This document shows positions 31,965 to 46,052 of a DNA stretch of 64,000 bases, in pieces; the stretch's first letter is position 1, and every line of letters starts with the position of its first letter. The notes below the pieces were generated by a model. That model was not told where the DNA came from and did no database searches. It was given only the letters and a program-made list of their open reading frames with translations. A program made the position numbers and the translations under genes. Source of the stretch: Acheta domesticus (Eukaryota > Arthropoda > Insecta > Orthoptera > Gryllidae); NCBI GenBank assembly GCA_031308135.1, contig JAHLJT010000631.1, positions 266,338,948 through 266,402,947 on the forward strand, given 5' to 3'.

Positions 31965-33540
31965 CATGGTATTGCAAGGAATCTGATTGTACAAAAATTA
32001 ACACTAAAACGCCACGAATAGATACGTGGTGCACTACAGAAATGTCAATACCATTCTTGCTCGACACGCTGGGTCACTACAACTAAAATGTAGTGACCCA
32101 TGTACACAACGCACCCAATTGGCGCGTCATTTATGTGTGTCACTTCAATTTACTTCACAATGTCCGAAATTGTTCAACTAATTTGACCGGTATGGCATAT
32201 ATTTTGTCTTCAGTGAAATCTACAATATCATACATTGTTGGCGCCCATAGTCTTGTAATAAACCTAAGCAATTACATTTTCAGCATAAAAGACACGTGGG
32301 TGTCTGCGAAACATTATAGTTTTAGTACATGTGCGATTACATGAAAACTGAGCCCGTTGGGCAATTTTTGTGGTTGTATTCGGCTTTAGCGTAGCAAAAT
32401 TCATAAGAAACAGACAGTTAGCCATTTAACAAAATCGCTGTCGACCAGTGGTATTTGCCAATTGAAACACACAGAGAAGAGTCCTCACAAATTTTGACAA
32501 CTACTGAGTACTGTGATAAGCAAAAAGCCCCCTTGGTATTTTGCATGAGAGTCTTTGCATCAAGCGTGCAGGTACTAGGGAAGGGTACGTATACAAGACG
32601 TTTAGAAGCCAAAGAATAGACGTTGTTAAGGCAATGCATCAATAAATAAAAAGATTCTATGCTTAATGAAAAAGTGCTTTGCTGCTAAGAGGTATAACAG
32701 CCCAGTAGTCATTAGGTGCTATAAATTTAAAGTAGGCTTTGGAAGTCGTCGTCATGTGGCAAGTTAGAAATGCTCACTCTCACCAAAGCGGCTCAGCTGA
32801 AAACACCTAAATAATTGGTATGTTTCAATGTTAGTTTTCAGTATAATTTGGGGTTATTGGTAAAAGATAACAAGGTGAATATTTGATTGTCAATTTTTAT
32901 TGATCGGCACGGTGTATAACCAAAGTTAGAAAGTGTTATTAATATTAAATTATAATTGTGATTTTTTCGTGTGATAAAGTAATTTGTTAGATTCAAGTTA
33001 AAGAGTCTTCATAGTTTTCGAAGGGTTTATGTCAGGATAGCTTTGTAGATGGAAAAAATCTTAATGGGTTAATTGAAAATAGACAGTCGCGTGTAGAGAT
33101 GTCACCTGAAGCCTAGCGAGGGTCAGTCGCGTCGCGATGTAATTTGAGAAAAGTCATGAATTTACATAAAGCATTAGAGAGTCAAGGACATTCCGGGAAT
33201 GTTTGGGAATTTTTTCGGGCGATACGCAAAAATATAATAATAGGGTACCGAGGACATCATATGGATATCGCCGCCTCTGAAGAACGACTGAGAAGATATC
33301 TGAGAAGTTAGCAGTGAGCTTACGATCATTATTTCAAAAAAACCTGTGGTATATTTATGTAATTTAGGCAAAAGATTAATTACTTAACTTGTGAGCTCTC
33401 AAAAATTGTGTAAGTATCGCTATAATTGTTAAATTTCTTTTTTAAGAGAAAAGGATGTGATTGACTTTGCCTGCTTAATTTTAGAGCTCTTTTGATTGCA
33501 TTTGACGTGGACTGTACATTAATAGTTGATAGTTCATAAT
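31965..33540. other. AT-rich intergenic DNA
   Basis: Contains one perfect hairpin (32070-32100, listed separately). Short frames on both strands show nothing recognisable. Confidence 0.5.
32070..32100. other. Perfect 12-bp hairpin
   Basis: TGGGTCACTACA and TGTAGTGACCCA are exact reverse complements separated by seven bases. It contains GGTCA/TGACC half-sites facing each other. Confidence 0.7.
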
Positions 33541-33544
33541 GAAC

Positions 33545-33823
33545 TATGTGTGTAACTACCGCCGGCCCAGCGGATGCATTGCAGTGGGGCTCCCGACCAC
33601 AAGGGGCCCCCATTTCAGGTCTTTTTTTGCTTGTTCATTACAGTTGAGAACAAAAAGTAATTATTATTTCTGGTATGATTAAACGCGGAATTGAAAAACG
33701 ATCGAAATAAGCAAATGAAAACAGTCTAAAATTTTCCTTTTTTTCTTCTTTTTTTTGCTTGTTAGCTGAGGCCCCCGACCGACCATGCATCGGGGTCTCG
33801 GGAGAGATTGTTACGCTACTGGT
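33545..33823. mobile_element. Possible short DNA transposon relic
   Basis: The right side ends GTTACGCTACTG (reverse: CAGTAGCGTAAC), an end type shared with hAT-like elements. The left side near 33551 has TGTAACTACCGCC, a plausible worn partner. GATGCAT and GGGG-rich words recur near both ends. No clear target duplication was found. Confidence 0.35.
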
Positions 33824-33824
33824 T

Positions 33825-36800
33825 CATATGAATATCTGTTCTTTAAGCAAATGGAGAAAACCCCTTCGCAACCCATGGGAGTAAATATGTAGGTGGTTGA
33901 AGATGCATGTGCACAACACTGGTTTATTCACACATGAGAATTCACAGGAATAGAATTCACAGTTTTAGTCAGAGTTTCTTACACACACAATGCAGTAATC
34001 ACAGCTCAGAATCACTCTGAGAGTTAGTTGTGCACGACAACAGAAAGATTACAGTACCTTTTGTTCCACAGAATTTGCACATTCATCATTTCACTGACAA
34101 ATAAAAAACGTCTCACTGACACAATTGAAACTTATAATATGAAGTTCTAAAGTGCGTCTCCAAGACACGTTTAACATAGAAGGAGATTGACACGATTAAG
34201 TTATCACATGACAGATTTTTTTTTGCGTGAGAGGCCGTGCTCACGAAGCTTCGCAAGCCACGCATGGTTACCACGTCGAGTTTTTGCCGAAATCTAACTG
34301 GCGGTTGCGAGTACCGCTCAACTCGCGCACACTTGGCAGATCAGACAAATTTTTTTATTGGAGCGGGGTTTTCTTATGAGCCAATTGGCGTGAAATGTTT
34401 GAAAGCCTTTTGAAAGAAGTACACGTGGCAGACGTTACGTCAGCTACAATGGGGCCGCGTAAAAGGGAGAATTCGGGGAATTAGTGTCTCGGCGCAACCT
34501 GATTTATCTTTGCCTCGTACATTTTAGTAATTAAAGTAAATAATTATAAATTTGTACATATTCGCGCATAGCGTGGGCCTGAACAAGATGATATTTCATT
34601 GTACGAAGTAGTTGCCATCAGTACGTTTTTCATGTGCAGAACTTCCAGTAAACGTGATTCTGTATCGAATTGCAGGTTCACATGCAGCAAGTAAGGCGAG
34701 TAATGTATGTTGAAAACCACGATTGAATTTGAAAGTAAAATAGAAAAGTAAATAGAATAGTGAATAGAAAGTAATTTATAAATGCCCATCTTAAAGAAAA
34801 TTTATAAATGAATTTGTCAAATAATTTCATATAAGCACAAGTAATAAGGTGTCGTTACAGTGGCTACCCAACCTAAGGCAGAATAATATAACTAATTAAT
34901 AAATGGAATACATGGATTCGTTACAGTACTAAGAGTATTATGTATAGATTAAACATAGGTAATAATAAAAAACGGTGGTACAAGGTGCAAAATTCTCATA
35001 TCGAAGTCACTAAAGCTTTATAATACCTATGTATATCTTCCTTTTTCGGCAATGGAGTACTCTATTACCAGACAGCATGACATGCCTTGCACAATTTGTC
35101 ATGTACGGTATTACAGTGTTTGTCACATGTCCATCATAATGTCTGTCATCGGCAGTGTATTCACGCATATTCAAACAATAGACAACGCAACTAACCGCGC
35201 AGAAAATCAGAAATCAGAAGTCACATTCATCTATATTTCATTACTGTCAATTGTTCATTTGCATTAATACTTAAGCTTTTACTGACAAATCAGCATGTTT
35301 GATGTTTTTTACTCCATGCACTAACTAGAGGTGCAACAGAATGGCACAGACTTTCCCGTATTAGTTTTCTATTTTCTTTGGCTAGCTATTCGGACTTGCC
35401 ACATACTCTTGTCCGTTGCCATCTCTCGCCACCCAATGTACATTTTTTTTGACATTTTCTTAATTTTTCGGTTTCATAATAGTAGAACGGAAATATTATT
35501 TTAAAAATATTATAGAAGACAAACCACCTCGTCCTAAATGGCATTTTTTTAAAATCTGAGCCGTTTTTATGAAAATGGCATTTAAACTCTACCGTAAATT
35601 CGAAGTACCTTAAATAAGGGATGGTCGTGGTAGTGTAGGGTTAGAATACAAGATTTGTAACCTGAGGGATCAAACCCAACAACCGGGTACAAAACCCAAC
35701 AAAGAAGGGGTTTTTACCGTTTATGCCCCATCTAGGGCGTTTCTGAAGTCCACTCATCCTCCTTTCCAAACGAGAAACATTATTTAAAAGATGATTTAAA
35801 GCAAAGCTTGCAGCATGGAGTTTGACACGCCATCTTCTACCACTTTCAGAAAACAAACAAGATCTTTTATGATCTGTTACTTTACAGAGAGCCCTGGAAA
35901 TTTGCAAACGATTGGAAAGAAGGTAATATAAACAGGAGTCCTAACCAAAACTGGTGGTTCCAGTAATCCATTGTACAGCAGTAAAATTGAACAAATTGGT
36001 AGAGAGTGAATTTATAAGGGGTGGCAAGAAAGTATCCGAAATAGTATATATATAGAACATTTCTCCAAATTTACACTATAAATACATCTCAATTATTTTC
36101 CAGTACAGTAGATAACTGCAATAAATACACTAACACCCCTCGGCGTTTTAGAAAGTATTGTATTAAAATTTGAATCTGTTGAAAAATATCGCAAAATTAA
36201 ACTCGATAGCTATGTCATATATGACAACAACTGGTTACTTCACTCGGCGTGCTTCACATTCCACCTTCACCTAACAAACCTCTCCTAGTGTTCCCTATCC
36301 ACAAAACTGCCGGTTTCGTTTGAGAACTCGAGCGCGAAGACTTACGAGTTCAACGTGGTAACTGCTAAACCACCACAATTGTCATATATTTCACAGACCA
36401 TGACATATCCATAAAAATATATATCTTAAATTTCTGATAATTCTTAAGTTTTAATTTTCAAAAATTAAAGATATGTAATTTTATTTATACGCATCTGAGA
36501 GCGTAAAATGTTGATTCATTGTGCCGTTCTAATGGTTTCCATTTAAACATACAAAACTACGCGCTTGAGTCCAAACCCTACACAATGCAAACGTTTTTAT
36601 TCCAGGTAAAACATATCGTAGTTAAAATGAGCGAAATTTTCTCAACAGGTTCTGCTAGCAGTTAAGGCTAAATGTACCGATCATAGTTCAATTTGTCGAC
36701 ATCTCATGACAGAACAAAAAGAGGCTAAAATTTCATTACTAATAACGAACTTTGAACCAAGAGAGTCATAAAGTATAATTTTATACTCAAATTTCTATCA

Positions 36801-37070
36801 AAACATTAATAAATGAAACATCATTGTATTCCTCTTTTTATTGTCCATCAATTGCTTGTGAAAAAATTAGTTCCATTTGAAAAATCAAAAATGATTAAAT
36901 TTCTCGAAAACTAAAGATATTAAAAATAATATCTCTACGGCATATTGGTTGTCCTATTGTTCCGCATTGTTAAGCGAAAACTGCATTTAGATATCGATAA
37001 ATTCCAACGATTGATTAACGAACTCATTTTTTCTTATCTAACAAACTTATACAGGAAGACCTCTCTAAAG
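33825..37070. other. AT-rich intergenic DNA, no gene recognised
   Basis: GC-rich islands at about 34230-34330 and 34430-34500 have promoter-like composition but no assignable element. The 88-residue minus-strand frame at 35907-35641 resembles nothing I know. Confidence 0.45.
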
Positions 37071-37079
37071 CTGGCTAGC

Positions 37080-40000
37080 CACCTATAGCGGACCACAATT
37101 ATCTATATGCCATCAATTACTACTAATTAATTACTCTTAAATGATCATAATTTTAAATTAATTACGCCAGACATATTCTAAAAAATCGAGGGTCAGCTAG
37201 CTTCAGTCTGAAGCTAGCTAGCCACGCAACAAAATAGAGCAAAAAAAACTAGAAAAAATTAACAATAAAGTGTTAATTAATTACTATTTAATTACTCCAT
37301 TTTAACATCATTTCAACAACAAATTGTTTAAACAAATGGAAAATTATCACAAAAACACACAAAAATGAAAAAAATCGTAAAACTTTTCCTTACCGGCGAA
37401 ATACTAAGTTAAATCTGGCGATTCCTTCACAACATACCTTTTTTATAAAAAAATAATTTGTTTAAACTAATTACTCCAGGCAGTTGTTAAAAAATCGCAA
37501 AGAGCTTTGAACCAAAAACTCCTGCTTACCGACACAAATTTCAAAAAATCATAAAATATAATCTTACCGGCGGACCACAGCTTTATTAACACTAATTTGT
37601 TTAATATACTTCACATTTATTAACTAAACGGCTCACGAATTAATTACTGCATTCAATTGTTTATAATGAGCCCTGAATCATCACAAGGACATACTCACGT
37701 TAATCTTTTAAACAAATATCCACAGAAAAAAAACTATTCGGCGGAATACAGAAATATTGGTCTAGGGCTCATTACATGATATTCTTTGAATAAGAAACTA
37801 TTTGTTTATATTAATTACTGTGCCGAAAATGCTCTAAAATGGGCATAACTTTTGCACCAAAATCGCATTTTCTACAAAAATATTTTAAAAAATTAGTTAA
37901 TAAGCTTCTTCCGGCAAACCACAGTATCACCAACTGTAGATTGTTACAAACACTTTATATTTTACGATGAAATTACTCCAGAATTAATTACTGCTTGCAA
38001 TTGTTTATAAAAAGCATCCAAACTTCAGACACATAAACATACTACCACGTACGAGGAAAAAAAAGCAGAAAAACACCTAACCAGCGGAATACTCAAATGT
38101 TATTACCGATTCCATCACTAGATATCATTTGTTTTAAAAACTATTAGTTGAAATTAATTACTCCGAACGGTTGTTGAGAATCACACAGAGCTTTGATCCA
38201 AAAACTCTTGCTTACCGTCACAAATTTCAAAAAATCATAAAATATAAACTTACCGGCGGACCACAGCTTTATTAACACTAATCTGTTTAATATACTTGAT
38301 ATTTATTAACTAAACGGCACACGAATTAATTACTGCATTCAATTGTTTATAATGAGCCCTGAAGGATCACAAGGACATGTTCACGTTCATCTTTTAAACA
38401 AATATCCACAGAAAAAAAACTATTCGGCGGAATACAGAAATGTTAGTCTAGGGCTCATTATAGGATATTCATTGAATAAGAAACTATATGTTTATATTAA
38501 TTACTGCGCCGAAAATGATCAAAAATGGGCATACCTTTTGCACCGAAATGGCATTTTCTACAAAAATGTGTTAAAAAATCTAGGCATAAAATTTTACCGG
38601 CGAACCACAGTATTACCAACTGTACTTTGTTACAAACACGTTATATTTCACGATCAAATTACTCCAGAATTAATTACTGTTTTCAAATGTTTATAACAAG
38701 CATTCAAACTTCCGACACATGAATATACTACACCACGTACGAGGCAAAAAAAAGCAGAAAAACACCTACCCAGCGGAATACTAAAATGTTATTACCGATA
38801 CCATCACTATATATCATTTGTTTTAAAAACTATTAGTTGAAATTAATTACTCCGAACGGTTGTTAAGAATCGCACAAAGCATTTATCCCAAAACACCTGC
38901 TTACCGGCACAAATTTCAAAAAATCATAAAATATAAACTTACCGGCGGACCACAGCTTTATTAACATTAATTTGTTTCATATACTTCATATTTATTAACT
39001 AAACGGCTCACGAATTAATTACTGCATTCAATTGTTTATAATGAGCCCTGAAGGATCACAAGGACATGTTCACGTTCATCTTTTAAACAAATATCCACAG
39101 AAAAAAAACTATTCGGCGGAATACAGAAATATTGGTCTAGGGCTCATTACATGATATTCTTTGAATAAGAAAATATTTGTTTATATTAATTACTGTGCCG
39201 AAAATGCTCTAAAATGGGCATAACTTTTGCACCAAAATCGCATTTTCTACAAAAATATTTAAAAAAATTAGTTAATAAGCTTCTTCCGGCAAACCACAGT
39301 ATCACCCGCTGTAGTTTGTTACAAACACTTTATATTTTACGATGAATTTACTCCAGAATTAATTACTGCTTGAAATTGTTTATAACAAGCATCCAAACTT
39401 CAAACACATAAACATACTACCACGTACGAGGAAAAAAAAGCAGAAAAACACCTAACCAGCGGAATACTCAAATGTTATTACCGATTCCATCACTAGATAT
39501 CATTTGTTTTAAAAACTATTAGTTGAAATTAATTACTCCGAACGGTTGTTGAGAATCACACAGAGCTTTGATCCAAAAACTCTTGCTTACCGTCACAAAT
39601 TCAAAAAATCATAAAATATAAACTTACCGGCGGACCACAGCTTTATTAACACTAATCTGTTTAATATACTTGATATTTATTAACTAAACGGCACACGAAT
39701 TAATTACTGCATTCAATTGTTTATAATGAGCCCTGAAGCATCACAAGGACATGTTCACGTTCATCTTTTAAACAAATATCCACAGAAAAAAAACTATTCG
39801 GCGGAATACAGAAATATTAGTCTAGGGCTCATTGCAGGATATCCATTGAATTAGATTCATTTTGTTTCTATTAATTACTGTACCGAAAATGCTCTAAAAT
39901 GGGCATAACTTTTGCACCGAAATCGCATTCTCTACAAAAATATTTTAAAAAATCAGGGAATAATATTTTACCGGCGAACCACAGTATTACCAACTGTCGT

Positions 40001-42115
40001 TTGTTACAAACACTTTATATTTCACTAAGAAATTACTCCAGAATTAATTACTGCTTGCAATTGTTTATAACAAGCATCCAAACTTCAGGCACATAAGCAT
40101 ATTCCCACGTACGAGGCAAAAAATCGCAGAAAAACACCTAACAAGCGGAATACTCAAATGTTATTACCGATTCCATCACTAGATATCATTTGTTTTAAAA
40201 ACTATTAGTTGAAATTAATTACTCCGAACGGTTGTTGAGAATCGCACAGAGCTTTGATCCAAAAACTCCTGCTTACCGTCACAAATTTCAAAAAATCATA
40301 TAATATAATCTTACCGGCGGACCACAGCTTTATTAACATTAATTTGTTTAGTATACTTCTTATTAACTAAACGGCTCATGAATTAATTACTGCATTCAAT
40401 TGTTTATAATGAGCCCTGAAGCATCACAAGGACATACTCACGTTAATCATTTAAACAAATATCCACGGAAAAAAACTATTCGGCAGAATACAGAAATATT
40501 GGTCTAGGGCTCATTTCTGGATATCCATTGAATTAGAAACAATTTGTTTGTATTTATTACTGTGCCGAAAATGCTCTAAAATGGGCATAACTTTTGCACC
40601 GAAATCGCATTTTCTACAAAAATGTGTTAAAAAATCTAGGAATAAAATTTTACCGGCGAACCACAGTATTACCAACTGTAGTTTGTTACAAACACGTTAT
40701 ATTTCACGATGAAATTACTCCAGATATAATTACTGCTTGCAATAGTTTATAACAAGCATCCACACTTCAGACACATAAACATACTACCGCGTACGTGGCA
40801 AAAAATCGCAGAAAAACACCTAACCAGCGGAATACTCAAATGTTATTACCGATTCCATCACTAGATATCATTAGTTTTAAGAACTATTAGTTGAAATTAA
40901 TTATTCCGAACGGTTGTTAAGAATCGCAAAGCATTGATCCAAAAACTCCTGCTTACTGACACAAATTTCTAAAAATCATAAAATATAAACTTACCGGCGG
41001 ACCACAGCTTTATTAACACTAATTTGTTTAATATACTTCATATTTATTAACTAAACGTCTCACGAATTAATTACTGCATTCAATTGTTTATAATGAGCCC
41101 TGAAGCATCACAAGGACATGTTCACGTTCATCTTTTAAACAAATATCCACAGAAAAAAAACTATTTGGCGGAATACAGTAATATTGGTCTACGGCTCATT
41201 ATAGGATATTCATTGAATAAGAAACTATATGTTCATATTAATTACTGCGCCGAAAATGCTCAAAAATGGGCATAACTTGTGCACCGAAATCGCATTTTCT
41301 ACAAAAATGTGTTAAAAAATCTAGGAATAAAATTTTACCGGCGAACCACAGTATTACCAACTGTAGTTTGTTACAAACACTTTTTATTTTACGATGAAAT
41401 TACTCCAGAATTAATTACTGCTTGCAATTGTTTATAACAAGCATCCAAACTTCAAACACATAAACATACTACCACGTACGAGGCAAAAAATCGAAGAAAA
41501 TCACGTAACCCGCGGAATACTCAAATGTTATTACCGATTCCATCACTATATATCATATGTTTTAAAAACTATTAGTTGAAATTAATAACTCCGAACGGTT
41601 GTTCAGAATCGCCCAGAGCATTGATCCCAAAACTCCTGCTTACCGACACAAATTTCAAAAAATCATAAAATATAATCTTACCGGCAGACCACAGCTTTAT
41701 TAACACTAATTTGTTTAGTATACTTCTTATTTATTAACTAAACGGCTCACGAATTAATTACTGCATTCAATTGTTTATAATGAGCCCTGAAGCATCACAA
41801 GGACATACTCACGTTAATCATTTAAACAAATATCCACAGAAAAAAAACTATTCGGCGGAATACAGAAATATTAGTCAAGGGCTCATTGCAGGATATCCAT
41901 TGAATTAGATACATTTTGTTTCTATTAATTACTGTACCGAAAATGCTCTAAAATGGGCATAACTTTTGCACCAAAATCGTATTCTCTACAAAAATATTTT
42001 AAAAAATCAGGGAATAATATTTGACCGGCGAACCACAGTAATACTAACACTAATTTTTTTACCAACACTATATATTTTATGTTGAAATTACTTCAATACC
42101 TGCATCCAAACTACA
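37080..42115 (+). repeat. Left satellite array: 686-bp higher-order repeat of four ~171-bp monomers
   Basis: Regular copies start at 37640, 38326, about 39013, 39700, 40382, 41067 and 41754, a spacing of 682-688 bp. Within the first unit TTAATTACT recurs at 37640, 37811, 37984, 38154 and 38326 (171, 173, 170 and 172 bp). All four monomers share a central CGGCGGAATACAG / CGGCGAACCACAG-type word, so they descend from one ~171-bp ancestor. Left of 37640 the monomers continue but diverge (TAATTACTC at about 37467, 37288 and 37127). The inner end is ragged (about 42040-42115). The short frames inside are not genes: they recur in every copy and contain stops. Confidence 0.95.
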
Positions 42116-44335
42116 AATTACCAACACTAATTTTTTTACCAATTGTCAATTTCTGTAAAAGAGACCTTCATCTCTACATGGACATCTATTCTCGTTTATT
42201 TATTAAACTATTTTTTCCTCCTGTTCTTCTTCGTCCACTTTATTTATGCCTATTGCGTTTACAGTGAACTTTGAAGAGGGAGTTCAAAATTAAATTATTT
42301 TTCCTTAAAAGCCCTATTGAATATTTACTTTTTTTACTCAACTCTTAATCGTACTACTTAACTGGTTCATATTGTGTTTGGTAAGTCGTTCTAAGTTTTC
42401 TTTTCTTAATACGAGGTATTGAAATTTTGGGAATAGGTACCAAGGGGTTTGTGAATCATAAGTTATGAGAGCTGGAAAAGTTGGACAATCAGAATATAAT
42501 ATATTTAACTTTTAAAAACCCAGTGTAAAGAATTTAAATAGGTTAACAGCGAAACAAACCATTTAAAGAAACAATATATGACAGTGGTGTTTATTTGCAG
42601 GAATAGTAATGAGTACACTGAAGACGTTTTTCCAAAAATTAATTTTCTTCACAGTTGATCCATTATGTCATTTAACCCACTACTATTGAAAATTTGTCAA
42701 AATGAATTTTTTTGTAATTTTTTCCAAATACATACTGTGACACCCCAGTTGGTGAAACTGATTTCCAAAAGCCATCAATGTAAAACTGAATTACTTCCGA
42801 TTATAATAAATCAATTCATCACACTACGATCCAACAAATACTTTATGTTATTAATGTAACACCATTTATTGAACTTCACATGAAGAATCAATCCTCATCA
42901 GAATTTATTGCTTTTGTCATATGCTTATACACATTACTGGTACAATTGTTACAATATCCTTATAAGATATTAGCACGGCAGCATCAATGTAGAATCTCAA
43001 GACAGTAAAAGTAACTAGTCAGTTACACGCAAACTTTCAGAGGTCATACATGAAACGCTAAGCAATTTTAAGCTGTGGGTGATTACTCTTCTGAAAAGTC
43101 TCTGAAGCGAGAACAAGGATAAATAAATAATTAATTATTCATAATGAAATTTGATGAAAGATTGGGAATGAATATCGCCAAGCTTTTTACCATACTAATG
43201 TGTATTAATAAACACAAAAACAGCGGTTTGAATGAAATAGCTGAACAGAAAATTTATTGATTTATCAAAACATAATTTAATTAAATTTGTACATTGTACT
43301 TACATACTAACAAATTAAACCTTGTATTCTAGATATAATAATAATTAATAATAATAATAATAATAATAACAATAATAATAAAAGGAAATCAGGCTAATCA
43401 GGCCATTTTTTGATATCACACTATAATATAGGATTTGCTACCATAACCGTGAGTTGGCATGGACAAAGGCTGACACGCTTCAAGAGATCAGATCTGCAGG
43501 GGCTAAAGAAACTAGCATCTGCGCTGTCATAGTTGAGGTTGAAAATCAATTGAAACATTTTCCATCAGGGGAACACTAAGCCATTCTGGGATGAAGCACG
43601 AAATTCTATTAGAATAATAGCTAGCAATTGTCGAATGTAAAACTGCCAGATTACATCTAAAAAATTTTAAGAATTAGTTTCCTCAAACACACCTTTTTTT
43701 CAAAGAGACAATAAGAGCATTGGTCTGACAACACCATCACACCACTACCAGCATATACTGGTAGGCAGAAAACGTAGCATTGTGTCAGCACTGGTATGAC
43801 CACACATGTAATTTACAGTAAATGCCGGTCATTGGCATTTCATTTTGCGAAACGAAAAATATCATAACTTCAAACGTCCAAAAGCATGTTGCAATACAAT
43901 TTTAATTTTATTCATATTTCAATTTCAAACAATATTATCAGTAAAAACATCAATTGTATACGAAGCCCACCAACACCAACAGATGACATTATGTAACAAT
44001 TCTTCTCAACAACAAAACCCAGTAATGTCGTTGGTCAGCCGTAACCTGTGGACAGCCTGACGCACATAATCGCACACTTCACCCTGCACTTAATGTTGGC
44101 TTGAAAAAAAACAAGGAAACTAAACATACCTCTAAATAGCTCAGTATAAATTTTTTGTTATATTTTTAATTTATTTTATTGATTTTTTGTATTTTTTAAA
44201 TTTTGATTAAAATCCAAAACCTGATAAACATACGACTAATCTTACATTCTAACAAATTAAACCTAATATGCTAAAAAATAAAATAATAATAATAATAAAA
44301 TCAGGTCAGTCGGGCGAATATTTGATTTCCGAGCA
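42116..44335. other. Left part of the spacer between the inverted arrays
   Basis: AT-rich. A (TAA)n microsatellite lies at about 43337-43382. A passage with TAACAAATTAAACCT, the TAA tract and AAATCAGGCTAATCAGGC (43220-43405) is repeated in diverged form at 44150-44320. No gene was recognised. Confidence 0.55.
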
Positions 44336-44339
44336 AACA

Positions 44340-45270
44340 TCCCATGAGGATCATAACAATTTGCTTGGACAGTTCACTAAATATATCCTGGAAAGGAAAC
44401 AACTATACCCTTTTTAAGCACACTCAAGTAAAAAATATACACCGAAAGAGAAAACAGAAGCCTTCGCTGATTACTTTGCACAATCGTTTACTGCGAACAG
44501 CAGTCCCACACATTGTGTTTACATGGATTTATCACAAGTAACATCAGCACCTAATTATAACATTCGGTATAGAATAAAATACAGTTCACCAAATAGAATT
44601 AAAAACTTATAAAAATCTCCCTCTTGAAAAAGCTCCTGGCCACGATAAAATAAGTAATATTATATTTAAAAAACGTGCCTCGCCCCACAATAGCCTTCAT
44701 TAAAATTATATATCAAATTCAATTCTCAGAGCAGGATGCTCTCCAATAATGTGGAAAAATTTCACCCTAATCTCCGTAACCATGCCCCTTGAAATCATAA
44801 CTATACAGAAAGTTACTGATCTATCAGTCTCCACCCACCCTTTTCTACCTTTACACATCTATATACTAACCTCCATATCGCACAATTTGCTGGCGATACT
44901 GCCACCTTCATGTCCAACCAAGTCACACTTGCAATAAAATCCAACTACACTTGGAAAACAAATGATTGGTCCTTAAAACGGAAAATCAAGCTCAATGCGT
45001 CAATATCAACAGCCAAAATATTCCCTCTCTGAACATTCGCCACCCCCATCCCACTCCAAATTAATAACAACATAATTCCCTGGACTCCATTCAACCAAAC
45101 TGTTAAATATTTGGGACTAAACTTTGATACAAGATTAACCTGGAAATCTCACATAGCAATGAAAATTCAAGAAACCAACATTAAATTCAACAAAAAGCAA
45201 ACTGACACGCCTTCGCGCTCTCAACAATTCGTCACACCCTCCAAGTCATAACTCGACCAACAATATTCAT
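44340..45270 (+). pseudogene. Jockey-clade retrotransposon fragment
   Basis: On the plus strand LPLEKAPGHDKISNIIFK (about 44620-44675) is the start of a Jockey reverse transcriptase. It is followed by AGCSPIMWKNFTLISV (about 44735), AGDTATFMSN (about 44890; normally ADDxA, so the first Asp is Gly) and VKYLGLNFDTRLTWKSHI (about 45100-45155). The VPQG region is missing, stops and shifts are frequent, and the fragment ends at a junction with Penelope-like sequence near 45275. Confidence 0.75.
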
Positions 45271-45274
45271 ACTC

Positions 45275-46052
45275 AAAAATTCCACCTCCGTGTCATCAAC
45301 CTCTCCTCCTATGTACTAACCGATGAAGAAACTTCCCTCCTCAACAAAGGCCTAAAATATTCTATTCCACACACCCCAACTCATTCTGAAATTAAAACTC
45401 TATGCGTACAGATAGACAATATCATTAGCTATCACCCCAATTCTGATGAATTGAAACACGATATAACACACAACATCAAACAGGAATTAAAACACACCCA
45501 TCACACACACATGAACACACAGTCAGAGTCTTCCACTAAACACAGTTTTAAACAGAAAATAGATAACAATAGTTGACTCATCTCTGAAGCTAACAAAGGA
45601 AATTCTGTAGTCATTCTGGACAAATCCGATTATCACAAAAAATAATCGACTTTATAAACAATAACAACATCGTACCTATTAAAAAAGATCCCACGAACAA
45701 ACACTTGTGCCAAATCAAAAAAGAACTTGCAGAATCCAAAGCTCTTTTCCCCGTCCCTAACAGAATCATCCCCTCTAATTCACTTCCACCTCGACTATAC
45801 GGCCTCCCAAAAATTCACAAATCTTCTACACCGATAAGACCTGTCGTTTCATACACCAATCCCATTACACACAGACTCGCACAGAAACTCAACCAAGATT
45901 TTGCCGCACACATCAAATTCTCTCCCTCTCACACCATCAACAACAGTATCAATCTAGTAGACAAGATCAAAAACGTAGTTGTGCCACCTAATGGCAAACT
46001 TATTTCCTTAGACGTGACGAACCTTTTTTCGAGCATCCCGACCACGGAATGC
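45275..46052 (+). pseudogene. Penelope-like element reverse-transcriptase fragment
   Basis: VINLSSYVLTDEETSLLNKG (about 45290), NKGNSVVILDKSDY (about 45595), a frameshift near 45642, then PRLYGLPKIHK (about 45790), IRPVVSYTNPITHRLAQKL (about 45835) and KLISLDVTNLFSSIP (about 46000) are consecutive blocks of Penelope-like elements. The last is motif A with its catalytic Asp. The copy stops before the YxDD motif, so it lacks the second half of the active site and the GIY-YIG endonuclease. Confidence 0.8.
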
